This document shows, in pieces, positions 19,037 through 25,875 of a DNA stretch of 64,000 bases. How positions within the stretch are numbered: position 1 is the first letter of the stretch; each line of letters starts with the position of its first letter. The notes beneath the pieces are model-generated. The model searched no databases. It had not been told where the DNA came from and saw only the letters and a program-made list of their open reading frames with translations. Position numbers and translations under genes: made by a program. The stretch comes from Azonexus sp. (GTDB lineage Bacteria; Pseudomonadota; Gammaproteobacteria; Burkholderiales; Rhodocyclaceae), in NCBI RefSeq assembly GCF_030824335.1, contig NZ_JAVBXX010000007.1, forward strand, positions 186,001 to 250,000, written 5' to 3'.

Positions 19037-19804
19037 ATGATCGAACTCGGCGTCAATATCGACCACATCGCAACCATTCGTCAGGCCCGCCGTACTTATG
19101 AACCCGATCCGGTCTGGGGCGCTGTCGAAGCCCAGTTGGGCGGTGCCGACGGCATTACCGTCCACCTGCGCGAGGATCGCCGGCATATCCAGGATGCCGA
19201 TGTCCGCCGGCTCAAGGAAACGACGCAGATCAAGCTCAATCTCGAAATGGCGGCAACCGACGAAATGGTCGGCATCGCCTGTGGCCTGAAACCCGAGATG
19301 GCCATGCTGGTGCCGGAGGGGCGCCATGAGATCACGACTGAGGGTGGTCTGGACATCATTGGCCAGGAAGCCCGGCTGAAAGACATCATCGCCCGCCTGG
19401 CCGATGCCGGCATCACAACCAGCGTGTTCATCGATGCAGAAATCCAGCAAATCGAGTCGGCCGCGCGGATCGGTGCCCGGGTCTGCGAAATCCACACCGG
19501 CCCTTATGCGCACGCTTTCTACGACAAGGGGCGCGATGCCGAAGCGCCAGCGGTGCTTGCCGAACTGGACAAGATTCGCCGGGCCGGCCAGCGGGTGCAA
19601 GAACTGGGCATGCGTTTCAATGCCGGTCATGCGCTGAATTACTACAATGTGCAACCAGTGGCCCGGCTGGCCGGCATCCGCGAACTGCATATCGGCCACG
19701 CCATCGTCAGCCGTGCCGTCTTCGTTGGCTTGCGTGAAGCGGTGCGCGAAATGAAAGCCTTGATGCGCGAAGGCGCACAGCGGGCAGAAAAAACCGGCGA
19801 ATGA
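19037..19804 (+). CDS. pdxJ: Pyridoxine 5'-phosphate synthase
   Basis: A 255-residue TIM-barrel enzyme that joins 3-amino-2-oxopropyl phosphate with deoxyxylulose phosphate to make pyridoxine phosphate. The start MIELGVNIDHIATIRQARRTYEPDPV is the family signature, and GADGITVHLREDRRHIQD and AGHALNYYNV follow. The ATG at 19037 was chosen on that match; upstream starts add a non-family extension. It overlaps acpS by 4 nt. Confidence 0.96.
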   Translation: MIELGVNIDHIATIRQARRTYEPDPVWGAVEAQLGGADGITVHLREDRRHIQDADVRRLKETTQIKLNLEMAATDEMVGIACGLKPEMAMLVPEGRHEITTEGGLDIIGQEARLKDIIARLADAGITTSVFIDAEIQQIESAARIGARVCEIHTGPYAHAFYDKGRDAEAPAVLAELDKIRRAGQRVQELGMRFNAGHALNYYNVQPVARLAGIRELHIGHAIVSRAVFVGLREAVREMKALMREGAQRAEKTGE

Positions 19805-20178
19805 TCCACGGGATCGGCACCGACATTGTCGCGGTCGCGCGTTTGCGCGGCATGTGGGAGCGTCACGGCGAACGGGCGCTGGACAAACTTCTGGCGCCGC
19901 AGGAGTTCGCCGATTTTGCCCGGGCGGTGGACAAGGGGCGTTTTCTGGCCAAGCGCTTTGCCGCCAAGGAAGCCTTCGCCAAAGCTTTCGGTACCGGTGT
20001 TCGTCCGCCGGTCTTGCTGCCGGCCATGGCCATCGGTCATGACGACCTTGGCAAGCCGGTATTCGAATTTTGCGGTCCACTGGCCGAAATCGTCGAAAAA
20101 CGCCGGTTGACCGCACATTTATCGATCAGCGATGAAGCGGATTACGCCGTCGCCTACGTGATTCTGGAGCAGGTATGA
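19801..20178 (+). CDS. acpS: Holo-ACP synthase
   Basis: A 125-residue enzyme that transfers phosphopantetheine from CoA to apo-ACP. MIHGIGTDIVAVARLR supplies the metal-binding Asp, and RFAAKEAFAKAFGTG carries the Glu/Lys pair. It is the cognate activator for AcpP at 6264-6500. It overlaps pdxJ and nagZ by 4 nt each, so all three are translated together. Confidence 0.95.
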   Translation: MIHGIGTDIVAVARLRGMWERHGERALDKLLAPQEFADFARAVDKGRFLAKRFAAKEAFAKAFGTGVRPPVLLPAMAIGHDDLGKPVFEFCGPLAEIVEKRRLTAHLSISDEADYAVAYVILEQV

Positions 20179-21206
20179 CCCAATTTTCCCCCGACTCGCC
20201 AGCTTCGCTGCCCGGCCCGCTGATGATTGATATCGCCGGCACGGCATTGACCGAACTGGATCGCCAGCGTCTGTGCCATCCGCTGGTTGGTGGCATCATC
20301 CTGTTCTCGCGCAATTTTGCCAGTCGCGAGCAGTTGACCGCACTGACGGCAGAAATCCACGCCTTGCGCCAGCCGCCGTTGTTGATTGCAGTCGATCACG
20401 AAGGGGGCAGGGTGCAGCGCTTCCGTGAAGGCTTCACCCGCTTGCCCGCGATGCGTTCGCTGGGTTGTTTGTACGACCGTGATCCGGCTGCAGCGCTGGC
20501 TGCGGCACGTGATGTCGGTTTCGTTCTGGCGGCCGAACTGCGGGCTTGCGGGGTCGATTACTCGTTTACGCCGGTGCTTGACCTCGACTACGGTCCGTCG
20601 CGGGTGATTGGCGATCGCGCCTTCCACCGCGATCCGGCCGTCGTCAGCGCGCTCGCCACTGCCTTGGGCGAAGGTTTGAAACAGGCTGGCATGGGCACTT
20701 GCGGCAAGCACTATCCGGGACACGGTTATGTCATCCCGGATTCGCATGTCGAGTTGCCGGTGGATGACAGGCCGCTGGCAGCCATGCAGGAAGACCTGCT
20801 GCCGTACCGCAACGTGGCGCTCGATGCGGTCATGGCAGCGCATGTGATTTACGAGTGTATTGATTGCAATACTGCTGTATTTTCAAATAAATGGATCGAT
20901 TATTTGAGAAACGACATCAAGTTTGAAGGTGTCGTTTTTACCGATGATCTGTCGATGGCCGGGGCCGGTGTCGTCGGTGACATGCTGGCCCGGGTCCAGG
21001 CGGCCTGGGGCGCTGGGTGCGATATGTTGCTGGTGTGCAATTCACCTGAATCGGTGGCGCTGGTTCTGGATAACTGGCAACCGGTCGCCGATCCAATACG
21101 CGGCCAGCGCGTGTTGAACCTGCTGCCTGAGGTTGCTGCGCCCGATCTGAACGCTGCGGTCTATCGCGCAGCCTTGGCCGGTGTGCTGAGTATTCCTGCC
21201 GCCTGA
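20175..21206 (+). CDS. nagZ: Beta-N-acetylhexosaminidase NagZ (GH3)
   Basis: A 343-residue cytoplasmic GH3 enzyme that removes GlcNAc from anhydromuropeptides in cell-wall recycling. The family motif KHYPGHGYVIPDSHVELP contains the His-Asp general-acid dyad, and VVFTDDLSMAG contains the nucleophile Asp. DHEGGRVQRFR near residue 75 binds substrate. It is last in the pdxJ-acpS-nagZ overlap series. Its stop lies in the loop of a perfect hairpin. Confidence 0.95.
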   Translation: MTQFSPDSPASLPGPLMIDIAGTALTELDRQRLCHPLVGGIILFSRNFASREQLTALTAEIHALRQPPLLIAVDHEGGRVQRFREGFTRLPAMRSLGCLYDRDPAAALAAARDVGFVLAAELRACGVDYSFTPVLDLDYGPSRVIGDRAFHRDPAVVSALATALGEGLKQAGMGTCGKHYPGHGYVIPDSHVELPVDDRPLAAMQEDLLPYRNVALDAVMAAHVIYECIDCNTAVFSNKWIDYLRNDIKFEGVVFTDDLSMAGAGVVGDMLARVQAAWGAGCDMLLVCNSPESVALVLDNWQPVADPIRGQRVLNLLPEVAAPDLNAAVYRAALAGVLSIPAA

Positions 21207-21216
21207 CGGCAGGAAT
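21192..21216. terminator. Perfect hairpin at the nagZ stop codon
   Basis: ATTCCTGCC at 21192-21200 pairs with GGCAGGAAT at 21208-21216; the 7-nt loop contains the nagZ stop. No T-tract follows, so it is not a classical intrinsic terminator by itself. It abuts a second hairpin. Confidence 0.5.
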
Positions 21217-21244
21217 TTGGCTGACCAACCGGCTGGTCAGCCAA
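21217..21244. terminator. Second perfect hairpin between nagZ and arfB
   Basis: TTGGCTGACCA at 21217-21227 pairs with TGGTCAGCCAA at 21234-21244 around a 6-nt loop. It is immediately adjacent to the first hairpin and lies between two convergent genes, so it may stop or protect transcripts from both sides. No T-run is present on either strand. Confidence 0.55.
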
Positions 21245-21257
21245 CGGCGAGATGCTA

Positions 21258-21662
21258 CTAATCGCTACCAGCGCGCCGACCCGCCTTGATCGCCGAACGA
21301 CGGCCCTTTTCTTCAAGGCGACGTTTCACTGAACCGCGTGTCGGTTTGGTCGGCCTGCGGGCCTTTTCAATTTCGGCCGCGCTGGCCACCAGCCGCTCGA
21401 GACGGCGCAGCGCTTCGGCACGGTTCTTCTCCAGACTGCGAAATTCCTGTGCCTTGATGACGACCACGCCATCCTTGCTGATCCGATGGTCGTTCAGTTG
21501 CAACAGACGTTCCCGAACCCTCTCGGGGAGCGACGAGGTTTTGATGTCAAAACGCAGGTGGACCGCATTCGACACCTTGTTGACGTTCTGCCCGCCGGCA
21601 CCTTGCGCGCGGATGGCGGTAAATTCGATCTCTTCGGGTGGAATGCTGTAGCAGGGATGCAT
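21258..21662 (-). CDS. arfB: Alternative ribosome-rescue hydrolase ArfB (YaeJ)
   Basis: A 134-residue release-factor-like peptidyl-tRNA hydrolase that frees stalled ribosomes. The catalytic GGQ lies in IRAQGAGGQNVNKVSNAVHLRFD, and a basic C-terminal tail (ARRPTKPTRGSVKRRLEEKGRRSAIKAGRRAG) is the part that enters the empty mRNA channel. Codon-recognition domains of RF1/RF2 are missing, as expected. It is monocistronic, convergent with nagZ. Confidence 0.94.
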   Translation of the reverse strand: MHPCYSIPPEEIEFTAIRAQGAGGQNVNKVSNAVHLRFDIKTSSLPERVRERLLQLNDHRISKDGVVVIKAQEFRSLEKNRAEALRRLERLVASAAEIEKARRPTKPTRGSVKRRLEEKGRRSAIKAGRRAGSD

Positions 21663-21709
21663 GGCGGGACTCGGTGGACCGGCAACGATTGAAATCAGGG
21701 CGCCTGATT

Positions 21710-22612
21710 TTAATCGTTGCCGGCCAGCGCCGCCTGCAGCATTTCAATGAATGCTCGTGTTTTTGCCGGCATCAGGTGACGGCCGGGAAATACCGCCCAG
21801 GCCGTATGGGCAGGCAAGGACCAGTCAGGCAACACCCGGCGCAAGCTCCCTTGGCGCACATAAGGCGCAGCGAAATAATCGGGTACGGCAGCGATGCCGG
21901 CGCCGGCGCGTGCCAGGTTGATCAGGATTTCCGGTGAATTGGCGCTGGCCCGGCCGGGTGGCGTGCCTTCCCAGTGCCGGCTGTCGGATTGCAGTATCCA
22001 GCCCTGTGTTTCGCCTTGGCGGCCGGACAGGCGTAAGGCCTCGTGCTGTAAGAGGTCATTCGGCGTTTTCGGATCACCGCGCTCGGCGAGGTAGCTGGGC
22101 GCTGCGTACAGCCCTCCGGTAAAGCGGGTCAAGGCACGGGCGGCGAGCAGTGTGTCGTTGGGCAGGTCGCCCATGCGGATGGCCAGATCGAAATTTTCCC
22201 CCAGCAAATCGACCCGCCGCGGCGACAAGTCGAGTTCCAGCGACACCGCCGGATGCAGCGCGATGAAAGCCGCCAGCATGTCAGTCAGCAGCAAGGTGGC
22301 GAAATCGTTCGGCATCGATACGCGCAAACGGCCGCTTGGCCGGGCCTGGCGGAACTCGCTCAAGGCCTTGACGGCATCGACTTCAGCGGCAACCTGGCGG
22401 GCGTGCTCGAGCAGCAACAGGCCGAATTCGGTCAGGTTCAGGCGCCGTGTGGTGCGCAGCATCAGTCGCTCGCCCAATTCTTCTTCGAGCAGGGAAATCC
22501 GCCGCGATACCGTGGGTTTTGGCAGTCCCAGCCGTTCAGCGGCACGACTGAAACTGCCGGCATCGGCGACGCGGGCGAAGATGAAGAGGTCGTTGGGTTC
22601 AAATTGTTCCAT
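21710..22612 (-). CDS. LysR family transcriptional regulator (divergent to azoR)
   Basis: A 300-residue LTTR. The N-terminal winged helix (FARVADAGSFSRAAERLGLPKPTVSRRISLLEEELGERLMLR) is followed by a periplasmic-binding-like effector domain (GRLRVSMPNDFATLLLTDML). ATG 22612 gives the usual MEQFEPNDLFIF start; a longer frame to 22675 would run into the operator. The divergent azoreductase and pirin genes are its likely targets, with a quinone-type or electrophile signal by analogy. Confidence 0.9.
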   Translation of the reverse strand: MEQFEPNDLFIFARVADAGSFSRAAERLGLPKPTVSRRISLLEEELGERLMLRTTRRLNLTEFGLLLLEHARQVAAEVDAVKALSEFRQARPSGRLRVSMPNDFATLLLTDMLAAFIALHPAVSLELDLSPRRVDLLGENFDLAIRMGDLPNDTLLAARALTRFTGGLYAAPSYLAERGDPKTPNDLLQHEALRLSGRQGETQGWILQSDSRHWEGTPPGRASANSPEILINLARAGAGIAAVPDYFAAPYVRQGSLRRVLPDWSLPAHTAWAVFPGRHLMPAKTRAFIEMLQAALAGND

Positions 22613-22623
22613 AGGTGAAACAA

Positions 22624-22655
22624 TTATATCCAGATAGCTATCTTCTGGAATATAT
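22624..22655. promoter_or_regulatory. Likely LysR operator between regulator and azoR
   Basis: A perfect 12-bp palindrome AGATAGCTATCT at 22632-22643 is nested in a wider imperfect repeat (ATATCCAGA and TCTGGAATAT) in the 101-nt divergent gap. The position 11 nt before the regulator start and about 60 nt before azoR fits an autoregulated LTTR site. Confidence 0.5.
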
Positions 22656-22713
22656 CGCTGCGTAATACAGTGCACTCAACGCAAGACCTGAACCGAAGCC
22701 CAAGGAGAATGAA

Positions 22714-23313
22714 ATGAACATTTTGCAAATCAACGCCAGCATTCGCAGCGATGCTGCCAATTCGACCCGTGTCGCCAACAGCATTGTGGCCCGCCTGCAA
22801 GCCGCCAATCCGGATGCCAGGGTGACGCTGCGCGATCTCGGCGCCAATCCGGCCCCGGTGCTTGACGGCGCGGCGCTCGGCGCACTATTCACCCCGGCCG
22901 AGCAGCGCAGCGCTGAACAGGCCGCCCGTGTTGCGGTCGACGACGTGCTGATCGCCGAAATCCAGGCAGCCGACGTCATCGTGTTCGGCGTGCCGATGTA
23001 CAACTTCGGCATCCCGGTGCAACTGAAAAGCTGGATCGACGCCATTGCCCGTAACGGCGTGACTTTTCGCTATACCGCGAACGGTCCGGAAGGTCTGCTC
23101 AAAGGCAAGAAAGCCTACGTCGGCTTTGCCCGTGGCGGCCGTTACCGGGGTACGGATGCTGATACCCAGTTGCCCTATCTGAAAGCCATCCTCGGTTTTG
23201 TCGGGATCAGCGATGTCAGTTTCGTTCATGCCGAAGGTCTCAACATGGGTGAGGAAGCCGCGGCGCAGGGCTTTGCCGAAGCAGAAGCCGACTTGAACCG
23301 GCTGTTTTCCTGA
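22714..23313 (+). CDS. azoR: FMN-dependent NADH-azoreductase/quinone reductase
   Basis: A 199-residue flavodoxin-like oxidoreductase. [22 protein letters not shown] is the FMN phosphate-binding start and [18 protein letters not shown] is the AzoR signature. Such enzymes reduce quinones and azo compounds by two electrons. AAGGAG precedes the ATG. The pirin gene follows at 48 nt, so both probably form one stress operon controlled by the divergent LysR. Confidence 0.92.
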   Translation: MNILQINASIRSDAANSTRVANSIVARLQAANPDARVTLRDLGANPAPVLDGAALGALFTPAEQRSAEQAARVAVDDVLIAEIQAADVIVFGVPMYNFGIPVQLKSWIDAIARNGVTFRYTANGPEGLLKGKKAYVGFARGGRYRGTDADTQLPYLKAILGFVGISDVSFVHAEGLNMGEEAAAQGFAEAEADLNRLFS

Positions 23314-23330
23314 GTCAACCCCCAGATTTT

Positions 23331-23340
23331 TGCGGTCAAC
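23331..23340 (+). repeat. Intergenic copy of the TGCGGTCRAC word
   Basis: TGCGGTCAAC preceded by ATTTT lies in the azoR-pirin gap. It matches the other intergenic copies at 28637-28646 and 45652-45661, which read TTTTTGCGGTCGACC-like on the opposite strand. See the finding on this word. Confidence 0.6.
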
Positions 23341-23361
23341 CTGCTTTTCAAGGAGTTTTTC

Positions 23362-24240
23362 ATGCCCCAAACGCTTATTCGTAACGCCGAATCCGTTGCC
23401 CGTTCCCGCCAGGTGGCGCAGCTGGTTGCCGGCAAGGAAACCTCCGATGGTGCCGGCGTCAAGCTGACCCGTGTGCTCAGCCAGTCGCTGCAGCGCCGGC
23501 TTGATCCCTTCCTGATGCTCGACGCCTTTGGCAGCGACAAGCCGGACGACTACATTGCCGGCTTTCCTGACCATCCGCATCGCGGCTTTGAAACGGTGAC
23601 CTACATGATCGCCGGCCGCATGCGCCATCGTGACAGCGCCGGTCATGAAGGTTTGCTGGAAAACGGCGGCGTGCAATGGATGACGGCCGGGCGCGGGGTG
23701 GTCCATTCGGAAATCCCCGAGCAGGAAGCGGGAGTCATGGAAGGCTTTCAGCTCTGGCTGAATCTGCCGGCTCAGGACAAGCTGTGCGATCCCTGGTACC
23801 GGGATTTCGCCGCAGATGATTTGCCAGGCTTCAGCACCGAGAGCGGGGTGGCAGTCACCGTGATTGCCGGCACCAGTCATGACGTGACGGGGGCTGTTGT
23901 GCGCCAGGCGACGGCGCCGCTTTACCTGGACATTCATCTGCCGGCCGGCAGCCGTTTCGCGCAAGTCCTGCCGGTCGGTCACAATGCCTTTGTTCATGTT
24001 TATCGTGGCGACGTCACGATAGCCGGACAAAAGGTCCCGGCCCAGCGCATGGCCATCCTGGAAAACGCTGCCGAAGCGGATGGTGTGATCATTGAAGCCA
24101 GTACCCCGGCGCGTGTTCTGTTGCTGGCCGGCCAGCCCTTGAATGAGCCGATTGCCCAGTACGGCCCGTTCGTGATGAACAACGAGCAGGAGATTTACCA
24201 GGCGCTGAATGACTATCGCAGCGGTCGCTTCGTCGAATAA
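23362..24240 (+). CDS. Pirin family protein
   Basis: A 292-residue bicupin. The metal site of the pirin family is visible: FPDHPHRGFETVTY supplies two His, then a His in MTAGRGVVHSEIP with a following Glu. Bacterial pirins of this type can have quercetin 2,3-dioxygenase activity. AAGGAG lies 7 nt before the ATG. The link to azoR suggests defence against quinones or flavonoid-like compounds. Confidence 0.9.
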   Translation: MPQTLIRNAESVARSRQVAQLVAGKETSDGAGVKLTRVLSQSLQRRLDPFLMLDAFGSDKPDDYIAGFPDHPHRGFETVTYMIAGRMRHRDSAGHEGLLENGGVQWMTAGRGVVHSEIPEQEAGVMEGFQLWLNLPAQDKLCDPWYRDFAADDLPGFSTESGVAVTVIAGTSHDVTGAVVRQATAPLYLDIHLPAGSRFAQVLPVGHNAFVHVYRGDVTIAGQKVPAQRMAILENAAEADGVIIEASTPARVLLLAGQPLNEPIAQYGPFVMNNEQEIYQALNDYRSGRFVE

Positions 24241-24263
24241 GCAGATTTTTGGCGAGGCAATTG

Positions 24264-24291
24264 CGTCATCCCCGCGTAGGCGGGGAACCAG
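24264..24291. repeat. REP-like palindrome
   Basis: TCCCCGC at 24269-24275 and GCGGGGA at 24280-24286 flank GTAG, within GTCATCCCCGCGTAGGCGGG. This resembles the dispersed GTCATTCCCGCG-type palindromes common in proteobacterial intergenic DNA. It directly follows pirin and precedes the toxin remnant. Confidence 0.55.
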
Positions 24292-24292
24292 T

Positions 24293-24469
24293 CTACTCAA
24301 ATAGCTCAGCATGCGTACCTGCCCGCACGAAAATCACCAGTCCGTGTTTGCCAACATCCTCAAGCCGGTAGACCAGCAGAAATTCGCCTCCGATGTGACA
24401 CTCCCCCTCCTTGGGACGAAGCATGTCCTAGCGCCCGGACAGCGTCAGCCGATCCCAATCTTTCCCTGG
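24293..24469 (-). pseudogene. Remnant of a RelE/YafQ-type toxin gene
   Basis: On the minus strand from 24424 to 24293 the bases encode GECHIGGEFLLVYRLED followed by HGLVIFVRAGTHAELFE and a stop, which is the conserved C-terminus of YafQ-like mRNA interferases. Going upstream, the same frame continues KDWDRLTLSGR but is cut by TAG at 24428-24430, and no toxin N-terminus or antitoxin is recognisable. The 389-nt gap between pirin and the coiled-coil gene holds only this remnant and the palindrome. Inference: a toxin-antitoxin locus that decayed. Confidence 0.6.
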
Positions 24470-24629
24470 CCGCCCGGTCAAGCGCATCAGGCCAGCCAGT
24501 GTCGGGCAGCGTACAGACCCGCTCTCCCACGCTGACTATTCTTGGTTTGGATGTACTGAATACGTATCCGAAGTACCTTGGTCAAGCCAATTCTGGCGAA
24601 ACCGTATTCATCAACAGGGAATCATCACC

Positions 24630-24986
24630 ATGCCGCAAAAAGCCGAATACATCGCCAAGATGGAACAACAACTTGAGAAATTGAACCTGAAAATGACTGA
24701 CCTCGCTGCTGATGCACAGACAGCGAAAGAAGAGGCGCGTGAAGCCCACAAGGAAAAAATGGCCAAGCTACGTCAGCAGTCGAAAGTTGCCGCAACAAAA
24801 CTCGAAGAGTTGAAAGCCGCCAGCGAAGACTCCTGGGGAACGATGGTCACGGACATGGAAGAAATGCATGATGCATTTACCCATTCCTTTTTCTCGTTGT
24901 TTCAAATCCCGGTTGCAAGTGGGGTACAAGAAGCTACCGAGAAAAAACCACAGGCCGCCCATTCGACATCCGTAAAAAAATCTTAG
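24630..24986 (+). CDS. Small coiled-coil protein of unknown function
   Basis: A 118-residue, highly charged protein. Residues 1-65 form a strong predicted coiled coil (YIAKMEQQLEKLNLKMTDLAADAQTAKEEA), followed by a short hydrophobic patch (FTHSFFSLFQIPV) and a polar tail. AGGGAA precedes the ATG by 9 nt. Similar charged coiled-coil proteins occur in stress loci, but I do not recognise a family. Its last 4 nt overlap the end of the opposite-strand methyltransferase. Confidence 0.6.
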   Translation: MPQKAEYIAKMEQQLEKLNLKMTDLAADAQTAKEEAREAHKEKMAKLRQQSKVAATKLEELKAASEDSWGTMVTDMEEMHDAFTHSFFSLFQIPVASGVQEATEKKPQAAHSTSVKKS

Positions 24987-25867
24987 CCCGAAAACTTCTC
25001 CAGCACCTGCAGCCGCACATCGACCGTCAGCGCCAGTTTTTTAAGTTGGGCGGCTTTTTCCCGGCCGGCCGGGCTGGCTCGGTAGAAGTGCGGGGTCATC
25101 AGCAGCAGGTCGGCGATTTGCGCGGGGTCGTCGAGCGTGATGCCGTAGCGTAGCGTTTCCTGGTGGCGTAGTTCGAAGCCGGATGGCACCTTGGCGGGTT
25201 GGTCGGGGCTGGTTTTGACGCAGGGGTAGATGATTTCGCGCAGTTCGCACAGATGATCCGGGCCGGCGTCGATCTGGATGATTCGGCCGCCGGGTTGCAG
25301 TACACGGGCGAATTCTGGATAGACCGGGAAGCCGAACAGGCAGAGCACGCGCTGTAACGAGGCGGGCGGAACGGGCAGATGGGCGTTGCTGCCAACAACC
25401 CAGCAGGTCGTTGCCGGGCGTTTGCCGCCACCATCTTGTTTGGCTGCGGCGAGAATGGCCCATTTGGAAATATCGAGGCCGAGTAGCGTTAGCGGGTGGT
25501 TTTCCTGGGTTGCCCGGCCGGCCAGTTTGCGCAGGTAATAGCCTTCGCCGCAGCCGGCGTCGAGACAGGCGAGGGCGTTTGCGTTGGGGTGAGATGCCGT
25601 TGTGTCGTCAGTCAGCGTTGCGCTTGCCGCCAGCTCGGCAATCGGCGCGTAATGGCCTGCCGCCAGAAAGCGCTGGCGGGCAGCGATCATTTCCTTGCTG
25701 TCGCCTGGGTCGCGCGAGCGTTTGTGCTGCACCGGCAGCAAATTGACGTAGCCCTGCGCGGCGCAGTCGAAGCGGTGGCCGGACGGACAAACCCAGCTGT
25801 TGCTCTCGGCTTGCAGCGGGTCGCCGTCGAGTGGGCAGGTGAGGGCGGTGAACGGCGTCGTGCTCAT
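24983..25867 (-). CDS. rlmA: RlmA-type 23S rRNA guanine-N1 methyltransferase
   Basis: A 294-residue methyltransferase. A zinc site (CPLDGDPL, CPSGHRFDCAAQGYVNLL) at residues 10-45 is the RlmA/TlrB hallmark, followed by SAM motif I (LDAGCGEGYYLRKLAG) and LDISKWAILAAAK. RlmA methylates G745 of 23S rRNA in gram-negatives. ATG 25867 begins MSTTPFTALTCPLDG; the 100-residue upstream extension overlaps the ABC-F gene and was rejected. The ABC-F gene ends 8 nt upstream on the same strand, so they are co-transcribed. Confidence 0.82.
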   Translation of the reverse strand: MSTTPFTALTCPLDGDPLQAESNSWVCPSGHRFDCAAQGYVNLLPVQHKRSRDPGDSKEMIAARQRFLAAGHYAPIAELAASATLTDDTTASHPNANALACLDAGCGEGYYLRKLAGRATQENHPLTLLGLDISKWAILAAAKQDGGGKRPATTCWVVGSNAHLPVPPASLQRVLCLFGFPVYPEFARVLQPGGRIIQIDAGPDHLCELREIIYPCVKTSPDQPAKVPSGFELRHQETLRYGITLDDPAQIADLLLMTPHFYRASPAGREKAAQLKKLALTVDVRLQVLEKFSG

Positions 25868-25875
25868 CGCCGGTG

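Noticed and set aside
24264..24291. CRISPR-like repeat
   Set aside because: A single palindromic unit with no spacer array; classed as a REP-like palindrome.
24430..24540. Alternative minus-strand frame reading LPDTGWPDALDRAARERLG upstream of the toxin remnant
   Set aside because: It looks protein-like but does not match an antitoxin or toxin N-terminus and is not joined in frame to the remnant.
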